Made by a program: the position numbers and the translations under genes. From a virus, in IMG/VR virus record IMGVR_UViG_3300042542_002303, positions 1 through 37,396 of that record: a stretch of 37,396 nt of DNA. One strand, 5' to 3'. Shown here one piece after another: positions 29,038 through 36,721 of the stretch. Below the pieces are notes generated by a model. That model was not told where the DNA came from. It ran no database searches and saw only the letters and a program-made list of their open reading frames with translations. Each line of letters starts with the position of its first letter. The stretch's first letter is position 1.

Positions 29038-30872
29038 GCTGCACCTCGTCGGCGGTTGCCGCTGGACGTGACCTTGTGGATCTCGCGGGCGATATCCTCT
29101 GGCAGCGGTCCGCCTGCACCGTATGCCACGTTGACAATCAATGGGCCACCGGAGCCGCCGCCGCCGCTGCTACGGGGGGAGGCACCAGGGTCGCGGGTCG
29201 CCTTGTCGTCGAGGGGCTTGCCGATGGTGCCGCCTGCGGCTGTGTGTGACAGCGCGGCAGAGCCTGCGCCCATGCCGACGCCAGCGGCGACAGCAAGGCC
29301 GCCTAGGCCGAGCATGGCTGGCCCTCGTGGGTCGCCTAGGATCGACATTCCGGCACCCTCGAAAAGGTACTTCGTACCGATGCCAACAAGCTGATCTCCG
29401 GTCGCCGCCAAGAACGCAGCGGCTGCTAACTGCTCTGCGTTCTCAGCGCCTTCAATCTTCGCCTTGAAGTAGTCCTCTGAGACATTTATCAGCGTCGTCG
29501 TCGCACCCTGTGCAAGCTGGCCGATATCGTTATACATGCCTTCATATTGCTTGACGTTGTCCTTCAGATTCTTGAATTCATGCGCCTTCAGCTTGTCAAG
29601 ATTTTCCATCTTGTGATTCATGGCGACTGTGTCGAACGCCATGCGAGCGGCGAGGCTTTCACCCTCAAGTTGCTCTAGGCGCGACTGGTGAAGCTGCTCT
29701 GCGCGTTCGCGTTCGCGCCTCTGCTTGTCCATGTCGCGAAATTCGTCTGCCATTTCCTTCGCTTGTTTTTTTCTGTCTGCTGCTCGCGCTTTTTTGACGG
29801 CCTCTAGCGCTTTGTCTTCATCGTCAAGCATTGCGACATGAAGGTCGTAGCGAAGCTTCGCTTCGTCTTCGGCCTGCTTTTCTGCGTCTTTTGTTTTCTT
29901 ATCTTGAGACGCTTTGTATGCCTCTTCTTGCGCGTTCGCCGCATCGACGGCTGCATCTGTCTTCAGTTGCTCAATGCGCTCGGCCTCAATGGACTCATAT
30001 CGACGGAGAAGAACCTGTTCTTCGATGGCAAGATTGTATGCGTCGGTGACCTTGCGGTACTCGGCCATAACGTCTTTTGCAGCGACGCGAACCTTCTCCA
30101 TCTCCTGCTTCTGGGCGTTCCAGCGAGTGATCCAAGTGTCAAGACCGCCCTGCGCCTGCGACGCAATCATGCCCATCGCACGTTGATCGTTTGGGTCGAT
30201 TCCAAATTGTGACCGGAATGTCGTCTGCGCTTGTTTGCCTGCGTTGGCGGCCTCCTCGACTGCCATCTTCTGCGCTTGAATCCGCCCCATGCTTGCGCCG
30301 AGGATCAGATCCTGCATTTCGGTGTCGGCGTCTTGAATGGCCTTCTTCAGGTCTTCCATGTGCGATGCCGCAGCATCGGCTCCGGCCTTGCCTGCGTCGC
30401 CAACGCCGCCAAAGTTCTTGATGAGTTGATTGACGCCGACTGCGGCTAGCGAAATAGCGGCGGTGAGGCCGGCGCTACCCCCGATGGCCAACACCATCCC
30501 AGGGATGTTGTTGATGACGCCGCCGATCCCATACTGAAGGTCTTCCATCGCTCGCGACGCTTCAAGCGCCGCCATCCCAAAGCCGCCCCCCCGAGCCGTG
30601 CCAATCGCCTGCGATGCCCTGTTGGCTGCAATGCGTGTGGTGTTGAGTTGAGTTGTGAGGCGATTCATCTCCTCGCGATAAAATCCCGTGTTTGGCCCGC
30701 CCGCCATGATGGCGGCGTTCAAATCTTTGATGTCTCGCTCAAGCGCAATGATGCTTTTGTCGACGCGAGCGACGACGGTGTCGACGCCACCGAAGCGTTT
30801 CTCTACGTCGGCAACGGCCGCCTGCGCTTGCGTGGCGTTGACCTTGACGACGTACTCGATTGTCTGCGTCAT
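29034..30872 (-). CDS. Tape measure protein
   Basis: 612 aa, ATG in an ATGA overlap with the chaperone fusion frame. N-terminal YVVKVNATQAQAAVADVEKRF and long helices with heptad character are typical of tape measures. A hydrophobic segment lies near residues 115-150 (GGVINNIPGMVLAIGG onward). A long charged coiled coil spans about 290-450, followed by another hydrophobic Gly/Ala stretch (GLGGLAVAAGVGMGAG) and a Gly-rich C-terminus. Tape measures set tail length; 612 residues at about 0.15 nm each would give a tail near 90 nm. The gene follows the G/GT chaperones, as in other siphoviruses. Confidence 0.93.
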   Translation of the reverse strand: MTQTIEYVVKVNATQAQAAVADVEKRFGGVDTVVARVDKSIIALERDIKDLNAAIMAGGPNTGFYREEMNRLTTQLNTTRIAANRASQAIGTARGGGFGMAALEASRAMEDLQYGIGGVINNIPGMVLAIGGSAGLTAAISLAAVGVNQLIKNFGGVGDAGKAGADAAASHMEDLKKAIQDADTEMQDLILGASMGRIQAQKMAVEEAANAGKQAQTTFRSQFGIDPNDQRAMGMIASQAQGGLDTWITRWNAQKQEMEKVRVAAKDVMAEYRKVTDAYNLAIEEQVLLRRYESIEAERIEQLKTDAAVDAANAQEEAYKASQDKKTKDAEKQAEDEAKLRYDLHVAMLDDEDKALEAVKKARAADRKKQAKEMADEFRDMDKQRRERERAEQLHQSRLEQLEGESLAARMAFDTVAMNHKMENLDKLKAHEFKNLKDNVKQYEGMYNDIGQLAQGATTTLINVSEDYFKAKIEGAENAEQLAAAAFLAATGDQLVGIGTKYLFEGAGMSILGDPRGPAMLGLGGLAVAAGVGMGAGSAALSHTAAGGTIGKPLDDKATRDPGASPRSSGGGGSGGPLIVNVAYGAGGPLPEDIAREIHKVTSSGNRRRGAA

Positions 30873-31857
30873 CGCCTACCTCGTGGCCTAGCGGCTTCCT
30901 GCGCCCGTGCCTCGGTACGCGCCTGCTCGGCATCCGACTGCATCTTAGCAGCTCTGCCAGAATCCACGACCGAGAAGGCGTCTACGGCGTGTGTGGACAG
31001 CGCACGGAGCGCCTCCACGCCCGGCTTGCCTTCGCATGAGCGCCACAAGGCAAGCGCCCCGCCGACGTCGGGGTGGTCGCGTAGGTGTCGGCGAGGGCAT
31101 CGGCGTGTGGCGTGTTCAGTGCCGGCGAAGAAAACCACCGGCCCGTCGGAAGTGCATCCCTGCTGTGATCGTCGCGCCGTGGGGCAGTCGTCGCAGTCGT
31201 ACCGTGTCAGGTCGACAGCGGTTGCAGCCCACAGCGCACGGCTTTTCCCACGGGCAACTCAAGGAAGTGCCGGGCAGCCTGGTACAGCGGAGCCAGCAAG
31301 CCGGCGAGGGTCAAGCCCGGCATCGACTCGGCGATGGTCGCCTTCATGCCCTCGATACCCGACACCTCGACAACGATGGCGGACACGACACGGGCCGCGA
31401 TGGCATCCAGCGCGTTCAGGGCGCTCTGTGCGCCGACGAGGTCGCCAGAGACGCGACACTCCCGCACCCTCGCCCATTGCGCCTGCGTCTCAGCGTTCCA
31501 AAGACGTCTATCGGCGTCAGCGACTACCTGCATCGTGACGAGAATACCCTCCAGCGCCGGGTCTGGCTCGTAGGGGCCGACTTCTTCCAGCGCGTTGCCC
31601 TCGGTGAGTTCTGCAAGCAGCCGCGCCTCACGGGCCAACTTGGCGCTGTCGCGGTCTGTGAGCGCCAGAGAGACGCCAGCGACTGACTCGGTGACCTGCT
31701 TCCAATCCGTGCTGTCGTCGAGGGGCACACGGCGCTTACGGCGTCCCTCTATCTGCGCCTTGCGGGCCTCGCGATAGGCGTCGTGCGCCTCGCGTAGGAC
31801 GTCTTGCAGCGGGACAGGTGTGCCACGGGTGCCGGGATAGATGAGCAGAGCTGGCAT
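30869..31857 (-). CDS. Tail assembly chaperone GT fusion made by -1 frameshift
   Basis: Reading starts at ATG 31857 and shifts -1 on GGGAAAA (31249-31243), giving 205 residues of the G part plus 124 residues of the T part, 329 aa in all. The -1 frame is open from the slip (AGC CGT GCG CTG) to the stop at 30869, which overlaps the tape-measure ATG by 4 bp. The T part starts with a cysteine cluster (YDCDDCPTARRSQQGC) and ends basic (RTEARAQEAARPRGRR). As in lambda G/GT, the fusion would coat the tape measure and recruit tail tube subunits. No convincing independent start with a ribosome site exists for T. Confidence 0.88.
31207..31857 (-). CDS. Tail assembly chaperone G (zero-frame product)
   Basis: 216 aa, ATG at 31857 with GAGG upstream. 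Mostly helical (PLQDVLREAHDAYREARKAQIEG, split over one long amphipathic helix; then AKLAREARLLAELTEG and DADRRLWNAETQAQWARV). The slip site lies 12 codons before the stop, so the zero-frame product is nearly the full G domain. Position immediately before the tape measure plus the frameshift make the assignment secure. Confidence 0.9.
   Translation of the reverse strand: MPALLIYPGTRGTPVPLQDVLREAHDAYREARKAQIEGRRKRRVPLDDSTDWKQVTESVAGVSLALTDRDSAKLAREARLLAELTEGNALEEVGPYEPDPALEGILVTMQVVADADRRLWNAETQAQWARVRECRVSGDLVGAQSALNALDAIAARVVSAIVVEVSGIEGMKATIAESMPGLTLAGLLAPLYQAARHFLELPVGKAVRCGLQPLST
31243..31249 (-). other. Slippery heptamer GGGAAAA for programmed -1 frameshifting
   Basis: In the zero frame it reads gtG GGA AAA gcc, the canonical X-XXY-YYZ arrangement. 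Lambda uses the near-identical GGGAAAG in its G/GT pair. Downstream in the -1 frame the T domain is open for 124 codons, while the zero frame stops 12 codons later. A GC-rich stretch follows that could hold a stimulatory structure, but I did not find a clear one. Confidence 0.9.
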
Positions 31858-31892
31858 GTATGCGCCTCATGTGAGGGGTTTGCGCGGCGATA

Positions 31893-32207
31893 TCACACGC
31901 GCTGGGGAACGTCGACAATCGTCAGGGTGCCCGACAGCACGGGCAGATTCTCGTCGACGTCGGACACCCACACCTCATAGACCCATCGGCCGGGCTGAAG
32001 TGCGCCAGCGTAGTCCGCCGCCGCGAACGTAAACGTGGCCTCGCCCGTCGCCGGTGAAACGACCGTCCCAGCCTTCGCCAGTTGACCCTGAGCGCGAACA
32101 ACCATCGTGACCGTGTATCCGGTCAGGTTGAACGGTCCGCCGCCGCTGGCGTTGATTTGGAGCGTTACGGTCTGGGTGTGGCCCTGTTTGATCGATAGCG
32201 CCGTCAT
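31893..32207 (-). CDS. Ig-like or baseplate-upper-protein-like virion protein (104 aa)
   Basis: 104 aa, ATG at 32207 (ATGA overlap; AGGTG upstream). All-beta sequence: KQGHTQTVTLQINAS, FNLTGYTVTMVVRA, GEATFTFAAADYAGAL, GRWVYEVWVSD and SGTLTIVD. This order resembles the small beta-sandwich (BppU N-terminal/Ig-like) domains of tail proteins that bind or decorate other virion proteins. Accessory tail role inferred. Confidence 0.7.
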   Translation of the reverse strand: MTALSIKQGHTQTVTLQINASGGGPFNLTGYTVTMVVRAQGQLAKAGTVVSPATGEATFTFAAADYAGALQPGRWVYEVWVSDVDENLPVLSGTLTIVDVPQRV

Positions 32208-33256
32208 GGTGACACCTGTCCGGTGAGGGTGAGGCCGGCTGGGATGGAGCCGGTGAGAGATTGCGCGGCTGGGATGACGCCGCCAGCCGTCAGCGTAGCA
32301 GGCACGGTGCCCATCGCCGACAGCGATGTTGCGGTGTTGCCTATTGCAGGCAACACCGCAGGAACGGTGCCGATGAGCATCGGGGGCTTGTTCGTCGCCC
32401 AGATACCGACGCCGTCGAGGGTGATTGCGCCAGTGCCAAGGTTGGGAATCGAAGTAGCGCCGTCGACGGCCGCATCGTCGAGGGTGACAACGCCGGAGGC
32501 AAAGACCACCGCCGCAACGTCGCCAGTGCAGGAGACAGCGTCGAGTGTGATAGCGCCCGACGCAACGTGCGTTTGTGTGCCAGAGCCCGCCACGGTGGCG
32601 TCGGCGAGGGTGATAGCGCCCGTGCCGAACACGACAGCGGCGACGGTGCCCGTCGAGGTGACGGCGTCGAGTGTAATTGCGCCCGTGCTGGCGACGACGG
32701 GAGAGCCCGCGCCAGCCACCGTGACGCTGTCGAGGGTGACAGCGCCGGACCCGACAACCACCGGGGAGCCGGTGCCTGCAACGGTGACGGCATCCAGCGT
32801 GATAGCGCCGGTGCCGTCGACGGAGGACGCGCCGACGTCACCCGATCCTGCGACGGTGACGGTGTCGAGAGTGACCGCGCCCGTGCCGAAGACGACGTCG
32901 GAGACGACGCCAGTGCAAGCGACGGCGTCCAGGGTGATTGCCCCGGTGGCGACGTGTGTTTGCTGGCCACTACCAGCGAACGCCACCGTGTCGAGGGTGA
33001 CCGCGCCGGTCGCAACGTGCGTCTGCTGGCCACTGCCCGAGACGACGACGGTATCGAGCGTGATTGCGCCGGTCGCGGCGACGCCGCTACCAGACCCTAC
33101 CGTCGCGCTACCGCTAACGACGGCATCGGCGAGGACGATGTCGCTCGACTCCTCAAGGTTGATTGGCGGATTTGGATCGTGGTTGGTGGGCGTCGTCGCC
33201 CACTGCGTCTGCGCCCACGACCGAACAACGAGGCCGTTGCCGGAAATCTGATGCAC
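32204..33256 (-). CDS. Repeat protein of twelve ~21-residue units, probable beta-solenoid virion protein
   Basis: 350 aa, GTG at 33256 with AGGAGG eight bases upstream. Residues 1-37 are unique (MHQISGNGLVVRSWAQTQW..). Residues 38-294 comprise twelve units of 21 residues (first 23, fifth 24) on the pattern G-[TS]-G-A-[IV]-T-L-D-x-V-x-[VS]-x-G-x-G. Residues 295-350 are five 10-residue units on a GTVPAxLTA pattern. Uniform alternation of small and beta-branched residues suggests a beta-solenoid or fibrous spike. It sits between an unrecognised virion protein and an Ig-like protein in the tail module. Repeat number may vary between relatives. Confidence 0.8.
   Translation of the reverse strand: MHQISGNGLVVRSWAQTQWATTPTNHDPNPPINLEESSDIVLADAVVSGSATVGSGSGVAATGAITLDTVVVSGSGQQTHVATGAVTLDTVAFAGSGQQTHVATGAITLDAVACTGVVSDVVFGTGAVTLDTVTVAGSGDVGASSVDGTGAITLDAVTVAGTGSPVVVGSGAVTLDSVTVAGAGSPVVASTGAITLDAVTSTGTVAAVVFGTGAITLADATVAGSGTQTHVASGAITLDAVSCTGDVAAVVFASGVVTLDDAAVDGATSIPNLGTGAITLDGVGIWATNKPPMLIGTVPAVLPAIGNTATSLSAMGTVPATLTAGGVIPAAQSLTGSIPAGLTLTGQVSP
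32375..33145 (-). repeat. 63-bp coding tandem repeat array
   Basis: The DNA encoding repeats 1-12 has a 63-bp period with diverged units; each carries a version of GGxGCxATCACxCTCGACGC on the minus strand. Divergence between units suggests an old array kept by selection on the protein. The repeat also opens long antisense frames that are by-products. Confidence 0.8.
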
Positions 33257-33278
33257 GGCCTCGACCTCCTACGTCAGA

Positions 33279-34403
33279 CTAGCCCGACGCCGTGGCGAAC
33301 ATCCCATTGAAAGTTGCCCCCGTCGTCGACGGGCTGTTGACGTCCAAGAACGCCAAGCAAGCATCGTCGAAGATGCGCGTCAAGTTGAAGGCGGTGTTGA
33401 TGCCGTCGACGATGGTCATCATGTTGGCGACGACGCACGGCAAGAACGCAATCGGGTGGCCGATGACGAATGCGACCGTGCCTGTCACCGAGGCGGAACA
33501 CTGCATCTGCGTCAACGTGCGAATGCCGCTGTCGCCGGTCGCAAGCGGGGCGAACCATTGATTCAGCGGATGATCGAGACGGTTGATCACCGCCGATGCG
33601 TTGCCCGTCAGCGACGGCAACGTCGCGGCGTTGCCGTTTTGGTCGGTATAGGTGCAGACGGTCCAGTTGTGCGCCGTCGCACCGAGAGCCCCTTGGACTT
33701 CGACAATGAGGAAGTTTCCGTCGGCGCTGTCTGGCTGATCATCGGCGGTGTTCTGGTAGCGCGTCGGCGAGCCGGTGACCGACTCAGTCGCCGTTGACGA
33801 CATCGTTTTGTTGACTTCAAAGAGACGGTCGTAGAGCAGCAACGTGCGCGGTGCGAGAGTCGACATGACGTCAGACCGAACGAAGTGCTGCGTGTCGGGG
33901 CTGGTCGGGTTGACGAAAAAGAACGCGCCTTGCGTCGCATCCGTCAGCGCCGCGCCACCGGGAGCAGCCGCCGCAGCGCTCCCCGCAGCGGGATAGTTAC
34001 CGACGCGCCAAAGGGAGCTGGTTCCGCCGATGACGGTAGTGGTTCCGTTCTTGGCAAACGTGAAGTCCCTGCGCTTGCCGAAGTTTGACACCTCGTTGAT
34101 CAGGTCCGACAGCGACGAGAACCCGTGCATCCGGTGACGCCCTGCGACCTTGCCGATGGCGTGATCGACACGCTCCACGCATCGCTCGGCGAGGGACATG
34201 AAGTCGCCGCCGTCGATCTTGCCGACGAAGTCACCGCCACGACCGCACCACACACCGCCTGCGCCGGGGACGCCGTTGATCAGGATCGGGCGCTTGCCGT
34301 GCCAGTCGCGCATGGACCCCGAGATGTGTTCCACCTGGTCCGCGCCAAGCCATCGCTCCAGCTTGCTTGCGTTGGTGCTACGTCGTGCGATCACGTTGGC
34401 CAT
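33279..34403 (-). CDS. Virion protein of unknown family (374 aa)
   Basis: 374 aa, ATG at 34403 with GAGG upstream. N-terminus ASKLERWLGADQVEHISGSM, then INGVPGAGGVWCGRGGDFVG, a Gly/Ala-rich loop (PAAGSAAAAAPGGAAL), and a large beta-rich C-terminal part (RTLLLYDRLFEVNKTM; AINRLDHPLNQWF-like region; VTGTVAFVIGHPIAFLPCVV). Hydrophobic patches look like oligomer interfaces, not membrane segments. It follows the tail tube and small accessory genes, so a structural tail protein is likely. I do not recognise the family. Confidence 0.7.
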   Translation of the reverse strand: MANVIARRSTNASKLERWLGADQVEHISGSMRDWHGKRPILINGVPGAGGVWCGRGGDFVGKIDGGDFMSLAERCVERVDHAIGKVAGRHRMHGFSSLSDLINEVSNFGKRRDFTFAKNGTTTVIGGTSSLWRVGNYPAAGSAAAAAPGGAALTDATQGAFFFVNPTSPDTQHFVRSDVMSTLAPRTLLLYDRLFEVNKTMSSTATESVTGSPTRYQNTADDQPDSADGNFLIVEVQGALGATAHNWTVCTYTDQNGNAATLPSLTGNASAVINRLDHPLNQWFAPLATGDSGIRTLTQMQCSASVTGTVAFVIGHPIAFLPCVVANMMTIVDGINTAFNLTRIFDDACLAFLDVNSPSTTGATFNGMFATASG

Positions 34404-34415
34404 GTCGTCGTCCTC

Positions 34416-34637
34416 TCAGGTGCAGACTTCGCCGGCATAGATGCCGACGTTAGCGGGCGGCTGCGTCGTCGTCGACGTGGGGCTTGACCCATAACCATCA
34501 AGCCAGAACCCGACGACATGGGCGCACTTGACGCAACGCCAGAACGCTTTGCTCTCGACGTCGGCCTCGCCAGCGGGAGCCGTCGCCGACTCCCACTGTG
34601 CGTGACCGAGGTTGAACGCCGGGTCGACGTCGTGCAT
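34416..34637 (-). CDS. Small protein with CxxC knuckle (73 aa)
   Basis: 73 aa, ATG at 34637 in a TGATG overlap. One C-x2-C pair (WRCVKCAHVVGFW) with a later Cys near the C-terminus; a Ser/Thr/Pro-rich linker (GSSPTSTTTQPPANVG) follows. A small metal-binding or disulfide protein in the tail module; function unknown. Confidence 0.68.
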   Translation of the reverse strand: MHDVDPAFNLGHAQWESATAPAGEADVESKAFWRCVKCAHVVGFWLDGYGSSPTSTTTQPPANVGIYAGEVCT

Positions 34638-35038
34638 CAGTTGTTGCCGTCGGTGATGGTCAGCGACGTGACCTGCACCGGCTGGCCCGAGACGATGGAC
34701 AGCGTCGTGAGGTTGAGGTCGCTTCCCGACGTGCCGCAGTCGCCGTCACACACGAACGCGCCGGTGCTGTCGGTCAAGTAGAAAAACGCCGCCGTGCCCG
34801 TCGCGTTCGCGCTCGTGTCGGAGAACGGCGTCGTGAACGTGAGCACACCCGACGACGACGAGCCGCAGGGATCGGCGCAAGTCAACTCGGCGAGCAACGT
34901 ACCGGCGGGAGTGCCGCCCTTCGTCGGCTTCGCGCCGCTGTAGATGCGGAGCAGGCCAGCTCCAGAGCCAGCGTCGACGGCGATACGGATTGAGTCGACG
35001 CGAGTGTTGCGGACGGTGTTTGCGATGCGGACAGCCAC
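34637..35038 (-). CDS. Conserved beta-rich phage virion-associated protein (133 aa)
   Basis: 133 aa from GTG 35038 (GGGGTGA upstream). Shows a pattern I recognise from many tailed phages: RIANTVRNTRVDSIRIAVDAG at the start, LLRIYSGAKP, LLAELT with CADPCG, ATGTAAFFYLTDSTG, CDGDCGTSGSDLNL and a VTSLTITDG end. The family function is not established. Two pairs of Cys in loops may form disulfides. It follows the tail tube gene by 4 bp. Confidence 0.75.
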   Translation of the reverse strand: MAVRIANTVRNTRVDSIRIAVDAGSGAGLLRIYSGAKPTKGGTPAGTLLAELTCADPCGSSSSGVLTFTTPFSDTSANATGTAAFFYLTDSTGAFVCDGDCGTSGSDLNLTTLSIVSGQPVQVTSLTITDGNN

Positions 35039-35042
35039 GGTG

Positions 35043-36272
35043 TCACCCCACAGAGAGGATAGCAGGAAGAGCGCCGGTGCCGGTGGCAACGACGCGAGCA
35101 ACGGTGAGGCCGTCGACGTGCTGCGTGGTGACCACGCAATCAGCCTCAGGCATGTAGGCATACATCACGGCCCCGATCTCGGTGCCGACCTGGAGTGACA
35201 CCTTGCGGGTCACGGACACATCGCCAGCGGCGTCGCTGTCGCCGATGAGGTCGTTCAGCGTCGGAGAACCCGCGCTGTCCTGCAACTCGCCAGCGAGGTT
35301 GGCGTCGCCGACGTAGATGGAGAATTCCATCGTGAACGTCTTGCCGTCGCCAGTGGAGCTGACGCCACCAACGCGCCCGTTCGTGCGCGTCGACGCAACA
35401 CGGGGCGTCGTCGCCGCGCTGTAGTTGATCGTCAAGTCGCGGGCGATGACGTCGTTGCCCGCAAACCACATGCGGCAAGCGTCGACGACGATGGGGTTAC
35501 CCGACACGGGCTCGGCATGGGCCGGGTTGGCTTCGGCAACGTCGCTAAACGACGTCGGGGAGAAGACCGAGGTCATGCCCACGAGGCCGGCATTCGGCAG
35601 GGCAAGCGCAAGGCTCATCGGCATACAGCCGAAGTAGTCGCGCCGCCAGTCCTCGCCCTCTGCGGCAAACATCGCATGGACGTGGTGCGTGACGGCGTCA
35701 GCGACGGTGTAGACCGCGTTGCGGAAGACGGTCGCGCCCGTCGTCGGGGTGCCGCTGTAGGGATGGTCCAGCGTCAGCGTCGTCGTGCCGCCACCGCTGG
35801 CGATGCGGCCCATCTGCAAGCCCGCCGACGAAGCGAAGGCGATAACCTGCCCGTTTGCGGTGGTCGTGCCGACGACGGCAACGATTCCCGACGCTGGCGT
35901 GTGACCGCTTGCAGCGACAGTCGGCGCAACGCCCGACGTCTGAGGGGCCACAGCGCCGAAGAGCGAGGCGAGCAGATAGCCCTGCTCCATCTTCGCTTCC
36001 CAATCGGTGACAGCCGCGCCCGTGTTGCTGTTGACCCCGCGCATCTCGGTGGCGACGGAGATATCGGCGAGGTCTTGCACACCACGAACATGCGAGTAGC
36101 GCCGGCCCGACAGTGAGCGCAGCGGCCGCGCAATCGGCGCACGGTTGCGCGGAAGGAACGACGCGCCGTCGTCGGTGAGACGGAGGGGAACGAGCGTCGG
36201 CGTACCGGTGAACGTGAAGGCGTTCGTGTGGAGGCCGTAGCGCAACGTGGACAAGCGAGCGACGTCGGTCAT
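35043..36272 (-). CDS. Major tail tube protein
   Basis: 409 aa, ATG at 36272 (ATGA overlap with the tail terminator gene). Lies between the tail terminator and chaperone genes, the standard tube position. Beta-rich with a conserved-looking tube core (ISVATEMRGVNSNTGAAV, DWEAKMEQGYLLASLFGAV) and a C-terminal strand set (KTFTMEFSIYVGDANLAGEL, VTRKVSLQVGTEIG). At 409 aa it is longer than minimal tube proteins, with an extra central domain (residues about 105-200) that may decorate the tail surface. Confidence 0.75.
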   Translation of the reverse strand: MTDVARLSTLRYGLHTNAFTFTGTPTLVPLRLTDDGASFLPRNRAPIARPLRSLSGRRYSHVRGVQDLADISVATEMRGVNSNTGAAVTDWEAKMEQGYLLASLFGAVAPQTSGVAPTVAASGHTPASGIVAVVGTTTANGQVIAFASSAGLQMGRIASGGGTTTLTLDHPYSGTPTTGATVFRNAVYTVADAVTHHVHAMFAAEGEDWRRDYFGCMPMSLALALPNAGLVGMTSVFSPTSFSDVAEANPAHAEPVSGNPIVVDACRMWFAGNDVIARDLTINYSAATTPRVASTRTNGRVGGVSSTGDGKTFTMEFSIYVGDANLAGELQDSAGSPTLNDLIGDSDAAGDVSVTRKVSLQVGTEIGAVMYAYMPEADCVVTTQHVDGLTVARVVATGTGALPAILSVG

Positions 36273-36721
36273 GTGCTGTACCTCAATTCAAGAGTCATTC
36301 GGAGTCGGCGAGCACCGCTCACCTGTTCCACAGTGTAGGGGGCCACGTCGGTCCCTGCTGGCGTGACAGCGACGATGCCAGACGTAGCGCGGTCCCAGTT
36401 GGACCCGAGCGCAAATGCCGCCGCAAGCTGCGCGGCATCGGTCGGGATGGCCTCGTCAATAGCCGAGGTGTTGCCGACGCTGTCGACGTACTCGACGACG
36501 ATCTCCCATGTCAGCCGATGTCGGGTCTGCTGCACCTGGTACGGCCCCTCGGCCGCACCCGACAACACGCGACCCCACCATCGGCGCGACTGCGTTCCGA
36601 CCGTCTCGTCGTGACCCGCCACATCGTGCGTAAAGCGCGACGGGAGCCCACGCGAGACGACGGCAGGGGTGATGCCGCCGGGGATCGCCACAAGGGCGCG
36701 GCGGGCATCCTGCCATGTCAC
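36269..36721 (-). CDS. Tail terminator / tail completion protein
   Basis: 150 aa, GTG at 36721 in a GTGA overlap with the neck gene, GAGG upstream. It fits the size and fold pattern of tail terminators: an N-terminal helix (TWQDARRALVAIPGG), then strands HRLTWEIVVEYVD and a final sheet (YTVEQVSGARRLRMTLELRYS). Position directly before the tube gene supports the role of capping the tail tube at the neck. Confidence 0.75.
   Translation of the reverse strand: MTWQDARRALVAIPGGITPAVVSRGLPSRFTHDVAGHDETVGTQSRRWWGRVLSGAAEGPYQVQQTRHRLTWEIVVEYVDSVGNTSAIDEAIPTDAAQLAAAFALGSNWDRATSGIVAVTPAGTDVAPYTVEQVSGARRLRMTLELRYST

Noticed and set aside
31139-31206. Non-coding gap between two chaperone genes
   Set aside because: The gap disappears once the -1 frameshift is recognised; the T frame is open through it.
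32223-33310. Two long plus-strand open frames of 342 and 349 codons
   Set aside because: Both are by-products of the 63-bp coding repeats of the minus-strand protein; they show the mirrored repeat and no start signal.
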